Shown: positions 52,097 through 64,000, counted from the stretch's first letter. The stretch: 64,000 nt of DNA from Mortierella alpina (GCA_029449245.1 JANATF010000009.1:992001-1056000), one strand, 5' to 3'. Notes: generated from the letters alone by a model not told the origin. Program-made: numbers and translations.

Positions 52097-55000
52097 GGTG
52101 CCTTTATGAACACGATTTGGCAAGTGGGGGAATGGAAGTAAAAGCACAGAAAAGCAACTGAAGGTGAAAAGGTGAAGAGAGGATGAAGTGCTTTGCGCTA
52201 TCGCGGACGCATTGAAGAAATTTCAGAAAGTATATATGGATAACAGCTCGAGCAGATCAGATATTTGTACGTTGGGCGAAGGTTGATGGTCGATGGGCGA
52301 TGGATGTCGTTAAGAGAGGAGCTGCAGCAGGATCAAGAGGCGAGTGAGAAGAGAGGCGATACGAAGGAAAGATCTGAGGCGAACGATGAATGAAAGGAGT
52401 AACTTGTAGACAGAACGACGAAGAAGAAGCGGTGAAGGAAAGGGAAACAACAGGAAAATAATAAAAAAGGCGAGGAGCGTGAAATGAAGACTTTTCGTCT
52501 TTTCGACCCACGTTTTCGTTTTGCTCGCTCCTTGCACACGCCTTCCACTCGGCTGTCTCCAGCGCACCTGCCAACAGACAGAGAGGGAGTACATGTACAT
52601 GTGCGACGGTCCCGGTTGGGTGTTTATTGCCTGGCTGTTGAGGTCTCTGCTCATATTTACCGCTCTCTTTCCCTTCTGGCACTTCTACGTCTGGACAGTA
52701 CGGATCAAACAGTCTTGCCATTTTGCCTCTCGGGCGAGTTAAATTGCTCCCTGTCGAAACGTGCTTCGGGTGCGCGTGGAACAGGGCTGCAGAAGATCGA
52801 TTTGATTGGCCAAGACCGTTGTTCCTGGAATCTGGCCTTTAAAATGGTTGTTTTTAGAACCAGCAGCATGGACTCCCTGCGGTCTTCACTTTTCAGGGGT
52901 CCAAGGTTTTACCAAGAAGCGGCTAAGAGTCCACGCAAGGACTAATGTCCGGCACGGGTGCGCCTGCCATACTACCTTCTGGAGCGATTAAGAGACAAAA
53001 AAAATATCCAATAAAACCGCCATGTATGCGCGAAATGCCAAGATGTTTAGAGAGAGCATTGCCTGAAAAGTCTAACAGTAGGTGCGAATTGATCTTGCAC
53101 AGGACAAGTATCAAAGCTATCATGTCCATCCGTTAGTATGTACCATACATACATGTATCTGGTCTAGAGAAATACCAGACAAACTAAAGGGCCAGTGGTT
53201 AGCCAATCATCCACCTTCCTCGCAGCACCCTTGCAGCTCTGTCCTTCTCCACACTCGTTGCTGTCGCTGCCAGCTGTGACAGGGTTCAGCGTAAGGTTTT
53301 CTTTGCTCTGCGAGTCGGTGATTCGCAGCCTTGCTGACCAATGACAGCACTTTTGTGCACAGGCTCGCTCCATGGTCCTACCATGGTCTTAAATTAAGCG
53401 TGCATGTCAGTACTCCTTAGATGCCTACTGCATGCACTAAGACTAGAGTATGTCCACGCCTTATCCTCACACTAACCGTCACCATTCTTTCCATACGTTC
53501 TGAACTCGGTACGTGCAAAGGTGTCCACCTGGTGCGAAGAGTGCTTAACGACTAGTTTACTATGTAAGAATGCACCGTCTCTTGAATTGTCTGGATCTAG
53601 ATCTGACTGCACTGACTGTCATCCAAATTCAACCATTCAGCCGTATCATATTCGCCATCAGACTACTTCATGTAGTGCGCACATGCGCGGCGTACAGCTT
53701 TTGAACCTTCACCCTGTGCAAGGAGACACGGCCACGGGCTATTTCTGTATCTCATGTATTCATGGACGGCATCTGATATTTACATGTACCATCTAACCGA
53801 CGGGCGTCATCTCCCGTTACGCCTCTATATGACGCTATGCTATACCTTGCCTATTGTGCAGCAACAAGAGAGGACCAGCCCACTCAATTTTTTATGCCTT
53901 GTCGCCCGAGGAACGGACCTGCTTCCTTTTGATCTGCATGGGCGTAAAAGAGCACGCGTCCTTCCTCGCAGCAACATAGCCACAGCGAACCTGGCTCTCA
54001 AGCGGTTTTCTGATCTTCCATCCCTTGAATCTGGGCTGTTAGGACTTAAGAATGCACAACCCAATGCTGGTTGACGTTCAAAAGCGGTAATAGTTTTCCG
54101 ACTGACCAAAGCCGATCGTTTGCGACATCCCCTTGTTAGTAGACATTTATAAAACAGCGTACACTTGTTTTTAATGTTGACCATGAGTACGCGTAATTAA
54201 GACTCTGAGACTTTGTTCACGCTCGGTCTGATCCTATTTGCGGAAGTTGTATATTGTCCCCTTCCATGTAACATTGGGAACTCTCCTTCCTCCGCAGCCA
54301 GTTCGCTTGTCGCTAGTATCTTGACCTGACTTACTCTTTGGCCAGCAAATCGCCTAAAAAATAATAGAATGCCGCAACCTTTCCATTGTTGCTTTTTCCG
54401 TTTCAGCATGCTGAGACATAACGCTGACTTGGGCGTTTCGGTATCCTCGATGCTGTTAGTCAGATCGCTATGAACCAGCGATAAAATGGCACTGGGTTCC
54501 AAAAGAGAAGGACGCCGGTGCTCACGATTACCGCCAACACACCTTGCTGAGTATTGCGCAACTATATGGAAGAAAGTCATGGATGGCCTGAGCCTGAGCC
54601 TCTGATATGGGATAGGGTACCTGGAATACCTAATCACAGCTTGTCCGTTGCGATTGCCATCAAAAAAATATATATTTCATGCAGGCTCAAGGCTCATGTT
54701 TTGAAAGACGCATACATGTATGCCTTTCCTTGACCTGGGTGTCGTATGTCTGGTCAGCAATGAGCTCGACGAGAGATAAAAGACGGTCTTTGTCGTTCCT
54801 GATCACTGACACGAAGCTCTCAGCAAAGGAATCGCACCGGATTGGTGGACGACAACATCCGACACTCCACAATGGACAAGAAGGTTTATGTTATTTTTAC
54901 AACCCTGTGCACCCTCATTCCACTACGCGCCCCTGTGTGCCTGAGAAAGTTCGACCAGCTGTTGCTCATGCTTCAGGTCATTGGGAGGATAGCCTCTTGC

Positions 55001-55736
55001 ACATGGCTTCCCGGCCCCACTCTCCACCTCGCTGAATGGCGAGACAGAACTTGAGGAGCACCCCGTCTTTTTTAGTGTGATGCAGTTGACGAACAGCCAA
55101 GGAGAAGGACAGGAAACTCTTTTTGTTAGGTAGAAAAGGATTTCTACTAGCGCCAGCCTAGGCAGATAAAGTGAGGCACGCCAAACCGAGCCAAGGTCTG
55201 AGAGCTGCAAGAAATGTAATCTCCACAGAACCCAGCAGATGTAATAGGGGGAGTTGAATGCGCGGACACTGCAGGATGCCAAGGGGCGCTCGCTAGCTTG
55301 TGAGTGGGCGAGTGGTATGGTGCGAGAGATCAGAGCTAGCCTCCAGTTCCTCCTGGCTGTTGGGAAGGAAGGGCTGGTTTGATCGGCCGTCCGGGTGAGT
55401 GCTGACAGTCTTGAAGCTTGTTGCCATGCGGCTCACTGTCGAGAGAAGAGAACCAACGCCCTCAGCACCCGTGTCTCGGTGTGGCACATCGAGGAGCCAA
55501 GCGGGCGAGAACGAAACGGGAGTGCGAGAGCTGCTTCGATAAATTGAAAAATATGTCGAGTACGTCGGTATTTATAAATTGCTGGTGGTCTGCGACGTGA
55601 AGCACTTTTTGAGAGCACTTTCTGGCGAGGACGAGGAGGTGGGACCTGAATCCCATCGTGTCCCATCGTGTCCCATTCGTGTCGCCTGATCCACCTGATC
55701 CACCTTCTCTGTGCTTCTCACCTCCCATCGCCCCCC

Positions 55737-55805
55737 ACTCTCACTCTCTCACTCTCTCACTCTCTCTCGCATCTCTCCTCCTCCTCCTCCTCTTCCTCCT
55801 CCTCC
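55737..55805 (+). promoter_or_regulatory. CT/CCT-rich tract upstream of the DSF2-like gene
   Basis: A (CACTCT)n run passing into (CTC)n, about 420-490 bp before the ATG. Pyrimidine-rich tracts on the coding strand are a recurring promoter feature here. Confidence 0.4.
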
Positions 55806-56050
55806 GCCCCACATAGTCTCCTCGCTATCCTGCCCCGCCCTCCGTTCTCGTTGCCTCCTTGAATTGCCCTGGAACACTTCCGCACTCATCTCTCACCACC
55901 ACGCCCGCGCACTACCCCGTCCATATTGTGCGAAAGAGAATCGTTTGCAAGCGCTTCGAGGCTCGCAGCTGGAATCTACCTTGCGATACACAGTTTGCGC
56001 AAACCTTTACCTCATCGACAGTGTGCATTTCCTGCTCTCACTTTTACCTT

Positions 56051-56150
56051 GTAAGTTTCATGCATGAGGTACCTATCCATCTTGCTTCAAGTCATTGGGC
56101 TGCCCTACTAAATCCTCTTTAATCCACTGCCTGCAACTCTTCGCCTTCAG
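56051..56150 (+). other. Probable 5' UTR intron of the DSF2-like gene
   Basis: Begins GTAAGT and ends TCGCCTTCAG, 100 bp, ending 74 bp before the ATG. Its size and ends match the coding introns of this window. Confidence 0.4.
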
Positions 56151-56224
56151 AACTCTGACGCAACATTGACGTCCCAAAGGTACACCACAACCAGACTTCT
56201 AGAACGTCAGGAAATACGAGCACC

Positions 56225-58767
56225 ATGTCCATGGCGAGCCATCAGCAGCCGCCTTACCAGCAGCAACAGCAGCGATACGGCAATGGCACTAGCAGCAGCA
56301 ACCCAGGTCGCGTGAAGGCTGACCAGCAGCAGCGATCCTACGGAGACTTGACGCCCCAATCCTCATTCTCCTCCACATCCTCTCAGCACAACCACTCGCC
56401 TATGCCCTCGCGTGGCAACAGCGGAAGCACCGGCGTCTCGGCTGGAACCGGCAGTCCTCGGCCGCAACACTCGAAACCAAAGCAGAGCCAGCTCAGCTAC
56501 CTCACACCAGCCTCGGTCCTCTCCACCTCGCCTTCCTCCACCTCCCACATCCCGCCCTCGCCCATCTCCCCCTCCAGCCCAGCAACCATGCAAACCCTGA
56601 CTTCGCACTTGAATCTGACGCAGTTGGACGACCCGATACAGGACCGGGTATCAGTCGAGTTTTATGATCAAAAGCAATACCAGCAGCCGCGTAAAAAGTC
56701 ACTCAGCCCGGCGCATCCCCAGCCATCGCAGCGGCAACAACAGCATCAGGATGATGGCTATGGAGCCTTGAAGCAGTCCGGCTCCTCGGGTTCCGCGCGC
56801 TCTGTTGGATCGCAAGGTCAGAACGCAGGATTTGGCGGTTCTAGTCCCAGTCAGCGTCAACAGACACGACACATGAACGGAGAGTTGAAGCAGTCTGGAT
56901 CTTCTGCCTCTGCTCACTCTGTCTCTTCCTCAAGAAGCCATCAACTGCACCCCAGCCATAGCAACGGCTCTGCAGCCTCTGGTACGTCTTCTTCTTCCAT
57001 GCGACAGCATCAACAAACGCCACAGTCACCTCTTTCGTTCGATCAAGACGACGGCAGAGAACACGATCAGGAGAAGCACCAGCAGCAGGCTCTGCAGTAC
57101 CAGCAAAAGCTCCAGCAAAAGCCCCCCTCGGCCCATGGAGACGACGACGACAGTGATGATTCAGACTCGGGATCCATGCTTTCTTACAGACGTTCAATTT
57201 CAAGACTCTCTATGAGCTACAAACGCACCAACGCCGCACCCAACATCAGTCTTTTTGCACCAAACCAGCGACCAGCCATGTTGCAAAGCCAACATGGTGG
57301 AGGATACTCCAATGACCTGAGCAGCTCTCAAAAGATGATCCAGGATCAGAGAGAGGAGCGTCTTCGTCAGCAGAAGCAACAGCAACAGCACCAAGGCTCC
57401 AGCTCGACATCATCACTAGCGTCTATTGACCAGCATACTCGACAGGAGGAAGGCAGACCCATGATGGTACGCAACAGTCCGAGTCATCATCACTACCCAG
57501 GAACCGGTGCACCCCAGATACCAGAAAGAAGCACGTCCGCGGATAGCTACAACGGCAATGGAGGCGGTAACAACAGCAACAGCAGTCGATCGAGACAGCA
57601 GTACCCTGCTGGAAGCAACACAGGAGGAGGACGCAGTAACCCCTCGTCTCCAAGCATGGCCAACAGGCAGCTTGCGAACCACCAGCAACAGCCACCGCGA
57701 CCCAGTCATGAAAGCGGACACTCTCAACGCTCACGACCCGATCGACTCAACACAAACGAATATCAGCACGAAAACATGGGCCCGCGATCTCGGTCGCCAG
57801 CTCCCATGGGAGCACCATCACGTGGTCCTGGCTCACCTATGCCAGGCTCCTCAACAGGAGGCGGTGGCGGCGGAGGTGGAGCAGCAGCAGGAGGAGTCTA
57901 CCGTCAAAATGGATACCCCGGTGGATTCTCGTCCTCCTCCACATCCCTTCCTCTTCCTTCCTCGCGGGGCCCTGGAGGCCCCGCTCCCGGCGGCATGAAC
58001 CCTCATCCAGCCCACCACCTACCTTCGGGAGGCTACGTCCGGCCTGAGGAGCCCGTGGGACCATCGAACCCAATGCCCGAAAAGGCCGAAGATTTTGTCC
58101 GCCAAGGAATAGAGTATCATGAGGTCGGGGACATTGCAAAGGCGACTCATTTCTTCCGTACCGCAGCAGAGTTGGGAGATCCCGTAGGAATGTTGATGTA
58201 CGGACTGAGTGTCCGCCACGGATGGGGTTGTGCTTCGAACCGACAGCTGGCGTTCCAGTACTTGCAAAAGAGTGCTGAGCATGCTGTAGGCGATTTGAAG
58301 TCGAGGGATTCGTTTGCGAGCACGGCGGCCAAGGGCGAGCTCGTGCTGGCGATTTATGAGCTGGGAATTTGTTTCCGACATGGATGGGGAGCAGAAAAGA
58401 ACAAGAAGACGGCAGCTTACTACTTTGAGATTGCAGCCAACCTGGTAAGTTATATTCTTACTATCCTTTGAAGCAACACACACACGCCATCTCTCTGCCT
58501 GTGTTTTGCGTGTATCTCTCTGTTTCTGATTTACTAATGAACAAACTTCACTGCTTTAATTAGGGCGATCCGGACGCACAAAACGATCTGGCATGGTGCT
58601 ACTACCATGGAGTCGGTGTCAAAAAGGACATGTTCAAGGCCGCAAAGTATTACCGTCTTGCTGCAGCACAAGGAATGGATATGGTTGGAAACTCGTGGAT
58701 CTGGAAAGATAAATACGGAGGTTTGCCTGCCAGCCCTACGGTAGAGAAAGGGCAGGCCCCTTTCTAA
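56225..58767 (+). CDS. Sel1-repeat protein with long Gln/Ser-rich N-terminus (DSF2-like)
   Basis: Exons 56225-58444 and 58564-58767, phase 0, 807 residues. Residues 1-615 are low-complexity, rich in Gln, Ser, Pro and Gly, with many SSP motifs. From about residue 619 there are three to four Sel1-like repeats: KAEDFVRQGIEYHEVGD, TAAELGDPVGMLMYGLSVRH, LAIYELGICFRHGWG, AQNDLAWCYYHGVGVKKD and KAAKYYRLAAAQG, ending with NSWIWKDKY. This arrangement matches the fungal DSF2-like Sel1 group, thought to be adaptors in polarity or signalling; the exact partner is unknown. The start MSMASHQQ follows a probable 5' UTR intron. The stop is 179 bp from the convergent gene. Confidence 0.8.
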
Positions 58768-58946
58768 ACAAACGTAAATGAAATAGAGAAAGAATATAGA
58801 ACCCCCAGAATCGCAGTTGCAAAAATACCAGCGAATACATCAAACTAATGCAGTTGAGGTTCAAAGAAGGAGGGCATATGGGAGTGTTTTTATTTCCGTG
58901 GCGTATCAATGTTGTAAGCACAGCAAGAAGAAGTGGATGAAAACGC

Positions 58947-60200
58947 CTATATCATCTCGCCAATTTCATTCAATGCCTGCGCTACCCTGTCCACTTTTTC
59001 AAGAATCATTTCTCTCTCACCTGTAATCAATGCTGCTTCCTCGAAAGGTCGAGGAAGCCTAGCTCCAAAGCGCTGCTTAAACTTGTCTGGATGAAATTTG
59101 AGCTGCTCTCGTCGCAATATCTGTTTCCTCAAATCGCGTTCTTTTGCATTTGTCCCAAAGAACAAAAACTCAAACAAGGACAATCCATCCCTCCTCAAGC
59201 ACGACGAAGACAGTGAAGCCCTTGTGGGAGTGGTGCCTAGGGGTGGCCATGCAATCGTGTCCATCGACACCAACTTTGTGTCCTCAGTCAGAATCTTCCA
59301 GCGAGATTCATACTCTCTCCGTGCAGCATCCACCAAGGCCCGCTTCCGCAACCTGTTGGCCGGAGAGTCACTTTCCAGTAGATCCTCTTGATGCGATCCC
59401 ACCCCAGCATTGGCGGCTGCCTCCTCCTCAGCCTCCGACCGCTCTCGTTCTTTCCGCTTCTGTCGTCGTTGTCTTTTTTGTTCATCCTTCCACCTTCGTT
59501 CCTCTTTCGCTTCCCGGTACCTGTTCTGCTCCTGTTCCTGAACCCATTCAGCCCACTCTTGAGCTTCGCGATCCTGAGTCGAGCGTCCCATTCCTCGACG
59601 CATATAACTGGCATAGTCATCCTCGTGCATGGAGTTGATGTGCTGCTCCCTGTTATTTCTGGACGCACTTGGATTCGAGGAGGGTGATCTTCCTGCTGAG
59701 GGTATATCCCAACCACTAAAGTGAGACGTATGGAACTCAAGGTCGTCCGCACGATCACGCAGCCAAAAGTCATCTAGATGCCCCTCTTGTTCTCGGTTCA
59801 GTTGGCTAATCTCTTCCAACTCGCGTTCCTGCTCGAGTGCAAACGCAGCGGCTTGCTCGTACTGGGATGCGGTGTCAAAGACGTAATCCGTGTATGTCTC
59901 TGGAGCGTATCCTGCAGGCGTTACTTTGTATTTGGATGGGGTACGTCGGGATCGAGAGGGAGATATGCTTGAAGGGCCGTGTCGGCGGTGGGTGCGAGAG
60001 GGGCCATCGTGACTCCCGGAGGGTCGTCGCGGCGAACGAGACCTGGAGCGGGACCGTGAACGACCACGGGGTTGGCTGCTGCGGTGATTTCGATGTGTCT
60101 GGTCCTGGATCGGATGGCGGTCAGAGTGCTTCCGTTTCTTGTGGGAGGATGAGTCTGCTTTGCCTTTGAAACGGAGCCGCGTTGCCGAGGCACCCTCCAT
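58947..60200 (-). CDS. NFKBIL1-like protein with RS domain and HPDKF helix
   Basis: Single-exon, 417-residue protein. The N-terminus is very basic with an Arg-Ser dipeptide segment (about 45-90), typical of nuclear splicing-related proteins. The centre has long Glu/Arg-rich helical sequence (EWAEWVQEQEQNRYREAKEE). The C-terminus has LSLFEFLFFG and, near residue 370, KFHPDKFKQRFG followed by an amphipathic helix. That C-terminal layout resembles animal NFKBIL1, which has a J-like HPDKF segment, here without visible ankyrin repeats. A nuclear RNA-processing role is plausible but inferred. It is divergent from SLX9 over 208 bp. Confidence 0.7.
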   Translation of the reverse strand: MEGASATRLRFKGKADSSSHKKRKHSDRHPIQDQTHRNHRSSQPRGRSRSRSRSRSPRRPSGSHDGPSRTHRRHGPSSISPSRSRRTPSKYKVTPAGYAPETYTDYVFDTASQYEQAAAFALEQERELEEISQLNREQEGHLDDFWLRDRADDLEFHTSHFSGWDIPSAGRSPSSNPSASRNNREQHINSMHEDDYASYMRRGMGRSTQDREAQEWAEWVQEQEQNRYREAKEERRWKDEQKRQRRQKRKERERSEAEEEAAANAGVGSHQEDLLESDSPANRLRKRALVDAARREYESRWKILTEDTKLVSMDTIAWPPLGTTPTRASLSSSCLRRDGLSLFEFLFFGTNAKERDLRKQILRREQLKFHPDKFKQRFGARLPRPFEEAALITGEREMILEKVDRVAQALNEIGEMI

Positions 60201-60408
60201 AGCCTAGAGAGGTCCACTTGAGAAATGACAATGCGCTCAGAGTGACAAGACAAGTTGAACGAGTGTGCCTTGAAGGGAGCGCGCTTCTCATCGCTGTCTT
60301 GTTCCTCTGAGTGGCTTGTGTTTTCATTTTAGTTTCTTTTCTTTTTTATCCATTGTCTGTTGTACTTTCTTCCACACTTGTTCTCCATCACAAAAACCTA
60401 CAACAGCA
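60201..60408. promoter_or_regulatory. Divergent promoter, NFKBIL1-like gene and SLX9
   Basis: Only 208 bp separates two ATGs, so regulation is probably shared. It contains a T-rich tract at about 60328-60347 near SLX9. Confidence 0.5.
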
Positions 60409-61298
60409 ATGCCCAAGGTCAAAGCCTCCAAGAGCCGTGTCCACCACAAGGCTGTCAACAGAGATGCGGTTGTTGCCACTCCTGCCTCAGTGACAGCTGT
60501 AAAGCCCACCGCAGCAGTAGCAGCAGGGGAATCGATGCAGGATATGAAGCAGCAGTTTGGTCTGGAGTTTGAGGACGACAAGGTCGACAAGAAGGACAAG
60601 CGCAAGCTGAGGCACGACAAGTGGATGTCGAGTAAGTTGACTGCCGTTCAGAGAACCCATGTCCACATTTTCGACTCTTCTTCACGCCTTATTCTTTGTC
60701 ACCACTAATATCTTAGTTCTAACGCTTTTTATCGACTGTATGAATTTCTAGAGCTGGAAGCAACATACAACCCTCAAAAAAAGAAGAAAAAGTCTACCCA
60801 GAACCAGGCGTTGTCTGTCGACTTTGGATCCTTCCATGATGTCCTTTCAACAATAGACCCTACAAAGGCCCAGACAACGGTGCCAGCGACCCAACCGGGA
60901 AAGAAGGCCGCAAGCACAGCAGCCACCCCCACAGCAGCACCCTTGATCGACCACAAGCAGTTCACCATCCACTCCGACTCTTCAAAGCCTCTGCAGTCCA
61001 AGAAAGCAAAGAAGAAGGCTGCGTAAGGATTTCTCTTTTTTCTGCCCCATCTTTGGGTGAGAGGTTGTTTAAAAACCGAATCGCGATCTAATACCTCTGT
61101 TTTTCTGTTCCTTGACAAACCTTTTTTGTATATAGCATGCAGGAGATCTTGAGGTTCCAAAACGTCTTAGCCCATCCAGCATTCAAAAGCAACCCGTTGT
61201 TGACGATCCAACAGCATGTGAAAAATACCATGGAGATGGCGCCTCCAGAGCCAGTGGCAGCGTCTGTTGCAGGAGCACCCGAGCTCATGGAGGATTAA
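60409..61298 (+). CDS. SLX9: Ribosome biogenesis protein SLX9 (FAM207A homologue)
   Basis: Nucleolar factor for small-subunit maturation and pre-40S export. Exons 60409-60631, 60752-61022 and 61136-61298, phases 1 and 2, give 218 residues. It begins MPKVKASKSRVHHKAV, then has a basic KKDKRKLRHDKW segment and a KKKKK run. The C-terminal signature RFQNVLAHPAFKSNPLLTIQ with HVKNTM matches the conserved Slx9 end. Ala/Thr-rich low-complexity sequence lies between them. The start is the only ATG near the exon's 5' end. Confidence 0.88.
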
Positions 61299-62456
61299 AC
61301 CCGATCACAAATAGCACGCACATACACACACATACACCACTCATCCCACATTGTAAAATACAACATCTGGTAATCAAGTTCTAATCTGATTCATCGCAGT
61401 CTACAGTCGACTCTCTAATGAAAATGGAAAAAGTCGACGTTTGAGATACATCTCACGGCACTTCAAGGAGCACAGGTGGGAAAAAAAAGAGTGTGCGAAG
61501 GCGTGTTGAGTTAACTGGTAACAGACCATCAGAACAAACCATGCCCGAACGTTTACGATACTTACAACTATGGCATGGGCTTTAAGCTCATTAAACCTCG
61601 TAAAGCTGGTGAGGCCATGAATGGTTTATATTTTCCTTGTATTCTTGCCCTTGCTTTGACCATGCTACTTACTTCTTTGGCTTGTACAGGGGGTTGCCTA
61701 TTGTGGTATGTATCTGTCACCATGCATATCCTGTTCATGAACCACGTCTATATTCTCACTACCGGCTACGTCTCGCGTTTTAGTAGATCTTGTAGCTTGA
61801 GCAATAAAGGTGTTCGACGCTACTTCATTTCGCTTTTAGAAAAGAGTGGCGATTGAATCAAGGGTATTTTGCCGATGAAAAATACTCGTGTCCATCGACT
61901 GCTTCGTAGGTATGTAGCTTTGTAGCTATGTGGTGACTATGGCAGCTGTCACGTCTCTAGCCTGAGCCCTTCTGGCCAGCGTCCATGCCGGAGGAGGATG
62001 CGCCTATTTTGGCAAGACCGATGCAATGGACTGATGATAAAGCCCTGCTACCGTTCTAAAGTGGACGAAGTGCGATAAACTGACTGCCGCTTCGGTCAAC
62101 CAGCGATGATCACTTGTCGCAGCAGGAGCGTTCGTATTCTACACGTGTCCCCTCATGAGGAAGCAAAGTGCCTTCTGGTAACAACTCAACTCGCCTTGCA
62201 TCAGATCAACCCCAATCTTTTTGAATGCCAAAATGATCGCGATTATATCTGGAAACTAAAGTTTCCTTCTAAACTTTTTATTTTATGTAACAAAAACTGT
62301 CGCGTAGGAGAGGTTGAAAAAAGGTGTTGGCGTGGGAGGAAACAAACAAGACGATGGAGAAGAGAAAAGTAATGCAGCATGGTCGTTGTAAAGAGAATAT
62401 TTGTGGGAGCGGTCTTGATAAATAATATAGCAGGAACAAACATACAAAAGGACAAT
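61299..62456. other. Convergent gap between SLX9 and EF2
   Basis: About 1.16 kb between stop codons. It includes a 93-codon plus-strand frame at 61575-61856 with a hydrophobic stretch, which I cannot support as a gene, and a T-rich region at 62275-62290 that may hold the EF2 polyadenylation site (AATAAA on the minus strand). Confidence 0.45.
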
Positions 62457-64000
62457 TTACAGACGGTCCATGAAACGGTCCAGAGGAGGAATCTCCTCCT
62501 TGAGACCCTTGCGCTTACGGATCGAGAGAATCTTCTCAATCAGCTTGGGGTCCTCGTGGGAGACACCGTTCATCATCTGCCAATGGTCGAAGACAGACTG
62601 GGGGAAAGCCTGACCACCGGTGGCCTGACGAAGATCGGCGGTGAAACCGAAGGACTCGGCAATGGGCAAGTGAGCCTTGACGACGTACATGGGGGTACCG
62701 GGGCGCTGCTCCTCACCAATGGTGTGTCCGCGACGCTTGTTCAGGACAGAGTAGATACCACCCATGGCAGTCTCAGGGCAGGTAATCTCGACCAAGTACA
62801 CGGGCTCCATGAGACCGGGCTGGGCGGTGTAGGCAGCAGCGTAGATGGCGCTGCGGCAGGCGGGGATGATCTGTCCACCACCACGATGGATGGCATCAGC
62901 GTGAAGAACAACATCCAAGATGTTGAAACGGCATCCACGCATCTGCTCCTCGGCGAAGACACCCTCGCGGGTGGCCCACTGGAAGGCGGCAACGCAGGAA
63001 TCCTTGATCTCGGACAAGTAAGCAACTCCCTTGGTCAAGTCAACCATCAAGTTGGCACCGTTGGCATCGGGACCGAAAGCCCAAATCTTACGAGCCTCCT
63101 GGTTGTCCCACTCGAACTCATCAGAGAGAACACGGGCACGGGCCTTGAACTCATCACGGGGACCGACCTTACCGTCCTCAATGGCGAGCGAGAGCTCCTC
63201 ACCGAGAGGGCAAGCCTTCATGAAGATACGGTTGTGCTTGTTGGGGGACTTGGCAAGAGCAGTGACCGAGGACTCATCCTGGATGGTCTCCTTGTACTGG
63301 ACGACGGGGTCAGACTTGCGAATGGGGACCTGGGCGTGATCCTCCTCGAGATCCTTCAAGCAAATCTCGAGATGGAGCTCTCCGGAACCGGCAACAATGT
63401 GCTCTCCAGAGTCGGAGGTGAAGCAGAGGACGCAAGGATCGGACTTGGAGAGACGCTTAAGACCCTCAACGAGCTTGGGGAGATCAGCAGCGTTCTTGCA
63501 CTCGACGGCGACCTGGACGACGGGCGAGACAGAGAACTTCATGACCTTCAAGTTGTGGGCAGACTCGGAGGTGGTGATGGTACCAGACTTGAGCAAGAAC
63601 TGGTCAATACCGACCAAACCGACAATGTTACCGGCGGGGCAGTCCTCAATGGGCTCGACATAGCGACCCATCATGAGAACAATACGCTGGACAGACTTGA
63701 CGAACAAGTCGGACTTGGAGCCGGGCTGGTAGTTGGGGCCTTGGATGCGGACCTTAAGACCGGCACGGACGGTACCAGAGAAGACACGACCGAAAGCGTA
63801 GAAACGACCCTTGTCGGAGGTGGGGACCATCTTGGAGACGTACAACATGAGGGGACCGTTGGGGTCGCAGGCAGCGATACCCTTGGCGCACTCATCGTCC
63901 TGGGGACCCTCGTACAAGTTCTCAACACGGTACTTCTGGGCGGTGACGGGGGAAGGCAAGTGGATAACGATCATCTCCAAGAGAGCCTCACCAGCGGGCA
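62457..64000 (-). CDS. EFT2: Elongation factor 2, C-terminal part (runs off right edge)
   Basis: GTPase that translocates the ribosome. About 513 C-terminal residues are visible in one open frame with no intron; the G domain lies outside. Landmarks: [19 protein letters not shown] (domain II), [16 protein letters not shown]-type sequence here as [17 protein letters not shown], and domain IV with [14 protein letters not shown], whose His (codon 62886-62888) is the diphthamide site and the target of the DPH3 pathway. It ends [16 protein letters not shown]. Codon use is strongly biased to C-ending codons, as expected for a highly expressed gene. It diverges from yeast just after the diphthamide loop ([15 protein letters not shown]), closer to animal EF2. 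Confidence 0.97.
   Translation of the reverse strand, partial: PAGEALLEMIVIHLPSPVTAQKYRVENLYEGPQDDECAKGIAACDPNGPLMLYVSKMVPTSDKGRFYAFGRVFSGTVRAGLKVRIQGPNYQPGSKSDLFVKSVQRIVLMMGRYVEPIEDCPAGNIVGLVGIDQFLLKSGTITTSESAHNLKVMKFSVSPVVQVAVECKNAADLPKLVEGLKRLSKSDPCVLCFTSDSGEHIVAGSGELHLEICLKDLEEDHAQVPIRKSDPVVQYKETIQDESSVTALAKSPNKHNRIFMKACPLGEELSLAIEDGKVGPRDEFKARARVLSDEFEWDNQEARKIWAFGPDANGANLMVDLTKGVAYLSEIKDSCVAAFQWATREGVFAEEQMRGCRFNILDVVLHADAIHRGGGQIIPACRSAIYAAAYTAQPGLMEPVYLVEITCPETAMGGIYSVLNKRRGHTIGEEQRPGTPMYVVKAHLPIAESFGFTADLRQATGGQAFPQSVFDHWQMMNGVSHEDPKLIEKILSIRKRKGLKEEIPPLDRFMDRL

Larger units (their letters stand above)
52097..56224. other. 4.1 kb gene-poor region
   Basis: The largest gap in the window. 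The ends carry the promoters of the cyclin gene and the DSF2-like gene. Between about 53.0 and 55.2 kb no frame exceeds about 146 codons, none starts with ATG and joins through splice sites, and no family is recognised. It may hold old repeat remains. I see no tRNA or rRNA. Confidence 0.5.

Noticed and set aside
54197-54637. 146-codon minus-strand frame in the large gap
   Set aside because: It lacks an ATG at its 5' end and has no recognised domain; kept only as part of the unexplained region.
61575-61856. 93-codon hydrophobic frame
   Set aside because: Short, no splice or family support, and possible by chance in AT-rich convergent 3' flanks.

Overview
The window is nuclear DNA of a filamentous fungus. 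Genes are dense and spliced, most introns are 80-190 bp with GT/AG ends, promoters carry pyrimidine runs and T-tracts, and many proteins have long Ser/Gln/Pro-rich tails. Gene content (a KHC-type kinesin-1 with an IAK tail, an ABCC transporter with TMD0, an NFKBIL1-like protein, a TMEM135-like protein) suggests an early-diverging lineage, most likely Mucoromycota and perhaps Mortierellomycotina. That placement is an inference from style and content, not from a search. I rebuilt the gene models by reading splice sites and checking intron phase. Every multi-exon model below closes in frame.

Layout, left to right. A partial Scw1-like RRM protein (-) runs off the left edge. A PhoD-like metallophosphatase (+) faces a very large low-complexity protein (-). 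A small cupredoxin-fold GPI-type protein (-) is divergent from DPH3 (+), followed on the same strand by CTNNBL1 and ARMT1 (DUF89). An eight-exon ABCC transporter (-) converges on ARMT1. Next come a secreted protein made of two tandem copies of an unrecognised cysteine-containing domain (-) and a roughly 2.4 kb gene-poor stretch. A TMEM135-like membrane protein and EMC4 (both +) converge on conventional kinesin (-). An APH-fold kinase (+) converges on the CCAAT-factor subunit HAP3/NF-YB (-), which is divergent from TRAPPC6/Trs33 (+). The H3K36 methyltransferase SET2 (+) follows, with a possible small divergent gene in front of it, and converges on a Pho80-type cyclin with polyglutamine (-). After a 4.1 kb gene-poor stretch come a Sel1-repeat DSF2-like protein (+), an NFKBIL1-like protein (-), the ribosome-biogenesis factor SLX9 (+) and the C-terminal two thirds of elongation factor 2 (-), which runs off the right edge.

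The genes are mostly housekeeping: transcription and chromatin (SET2, HAP3), splicing (CTNNBL1), translation (DPH3, EF2, SLX9), membrane biogenesis and traffic (EMC4, TRAPPC6, TMEM135-like, kinesin) and damage control or transport (ARMT1, ABCC). No operon, mobile element, tRNA, rRNA or CRISPR array could be supported. The items most worth a second look are the secreted tandem-domain protein, two GC-AG introns (in DPH3 and EMC4), an acidic insert in nucleotide-binding domain 2 of the transporter, a cyclin box split by a long insert, a phase-neutral 84-nt cassette in an unusually long intron, and a possible small gene divergent from SET2.
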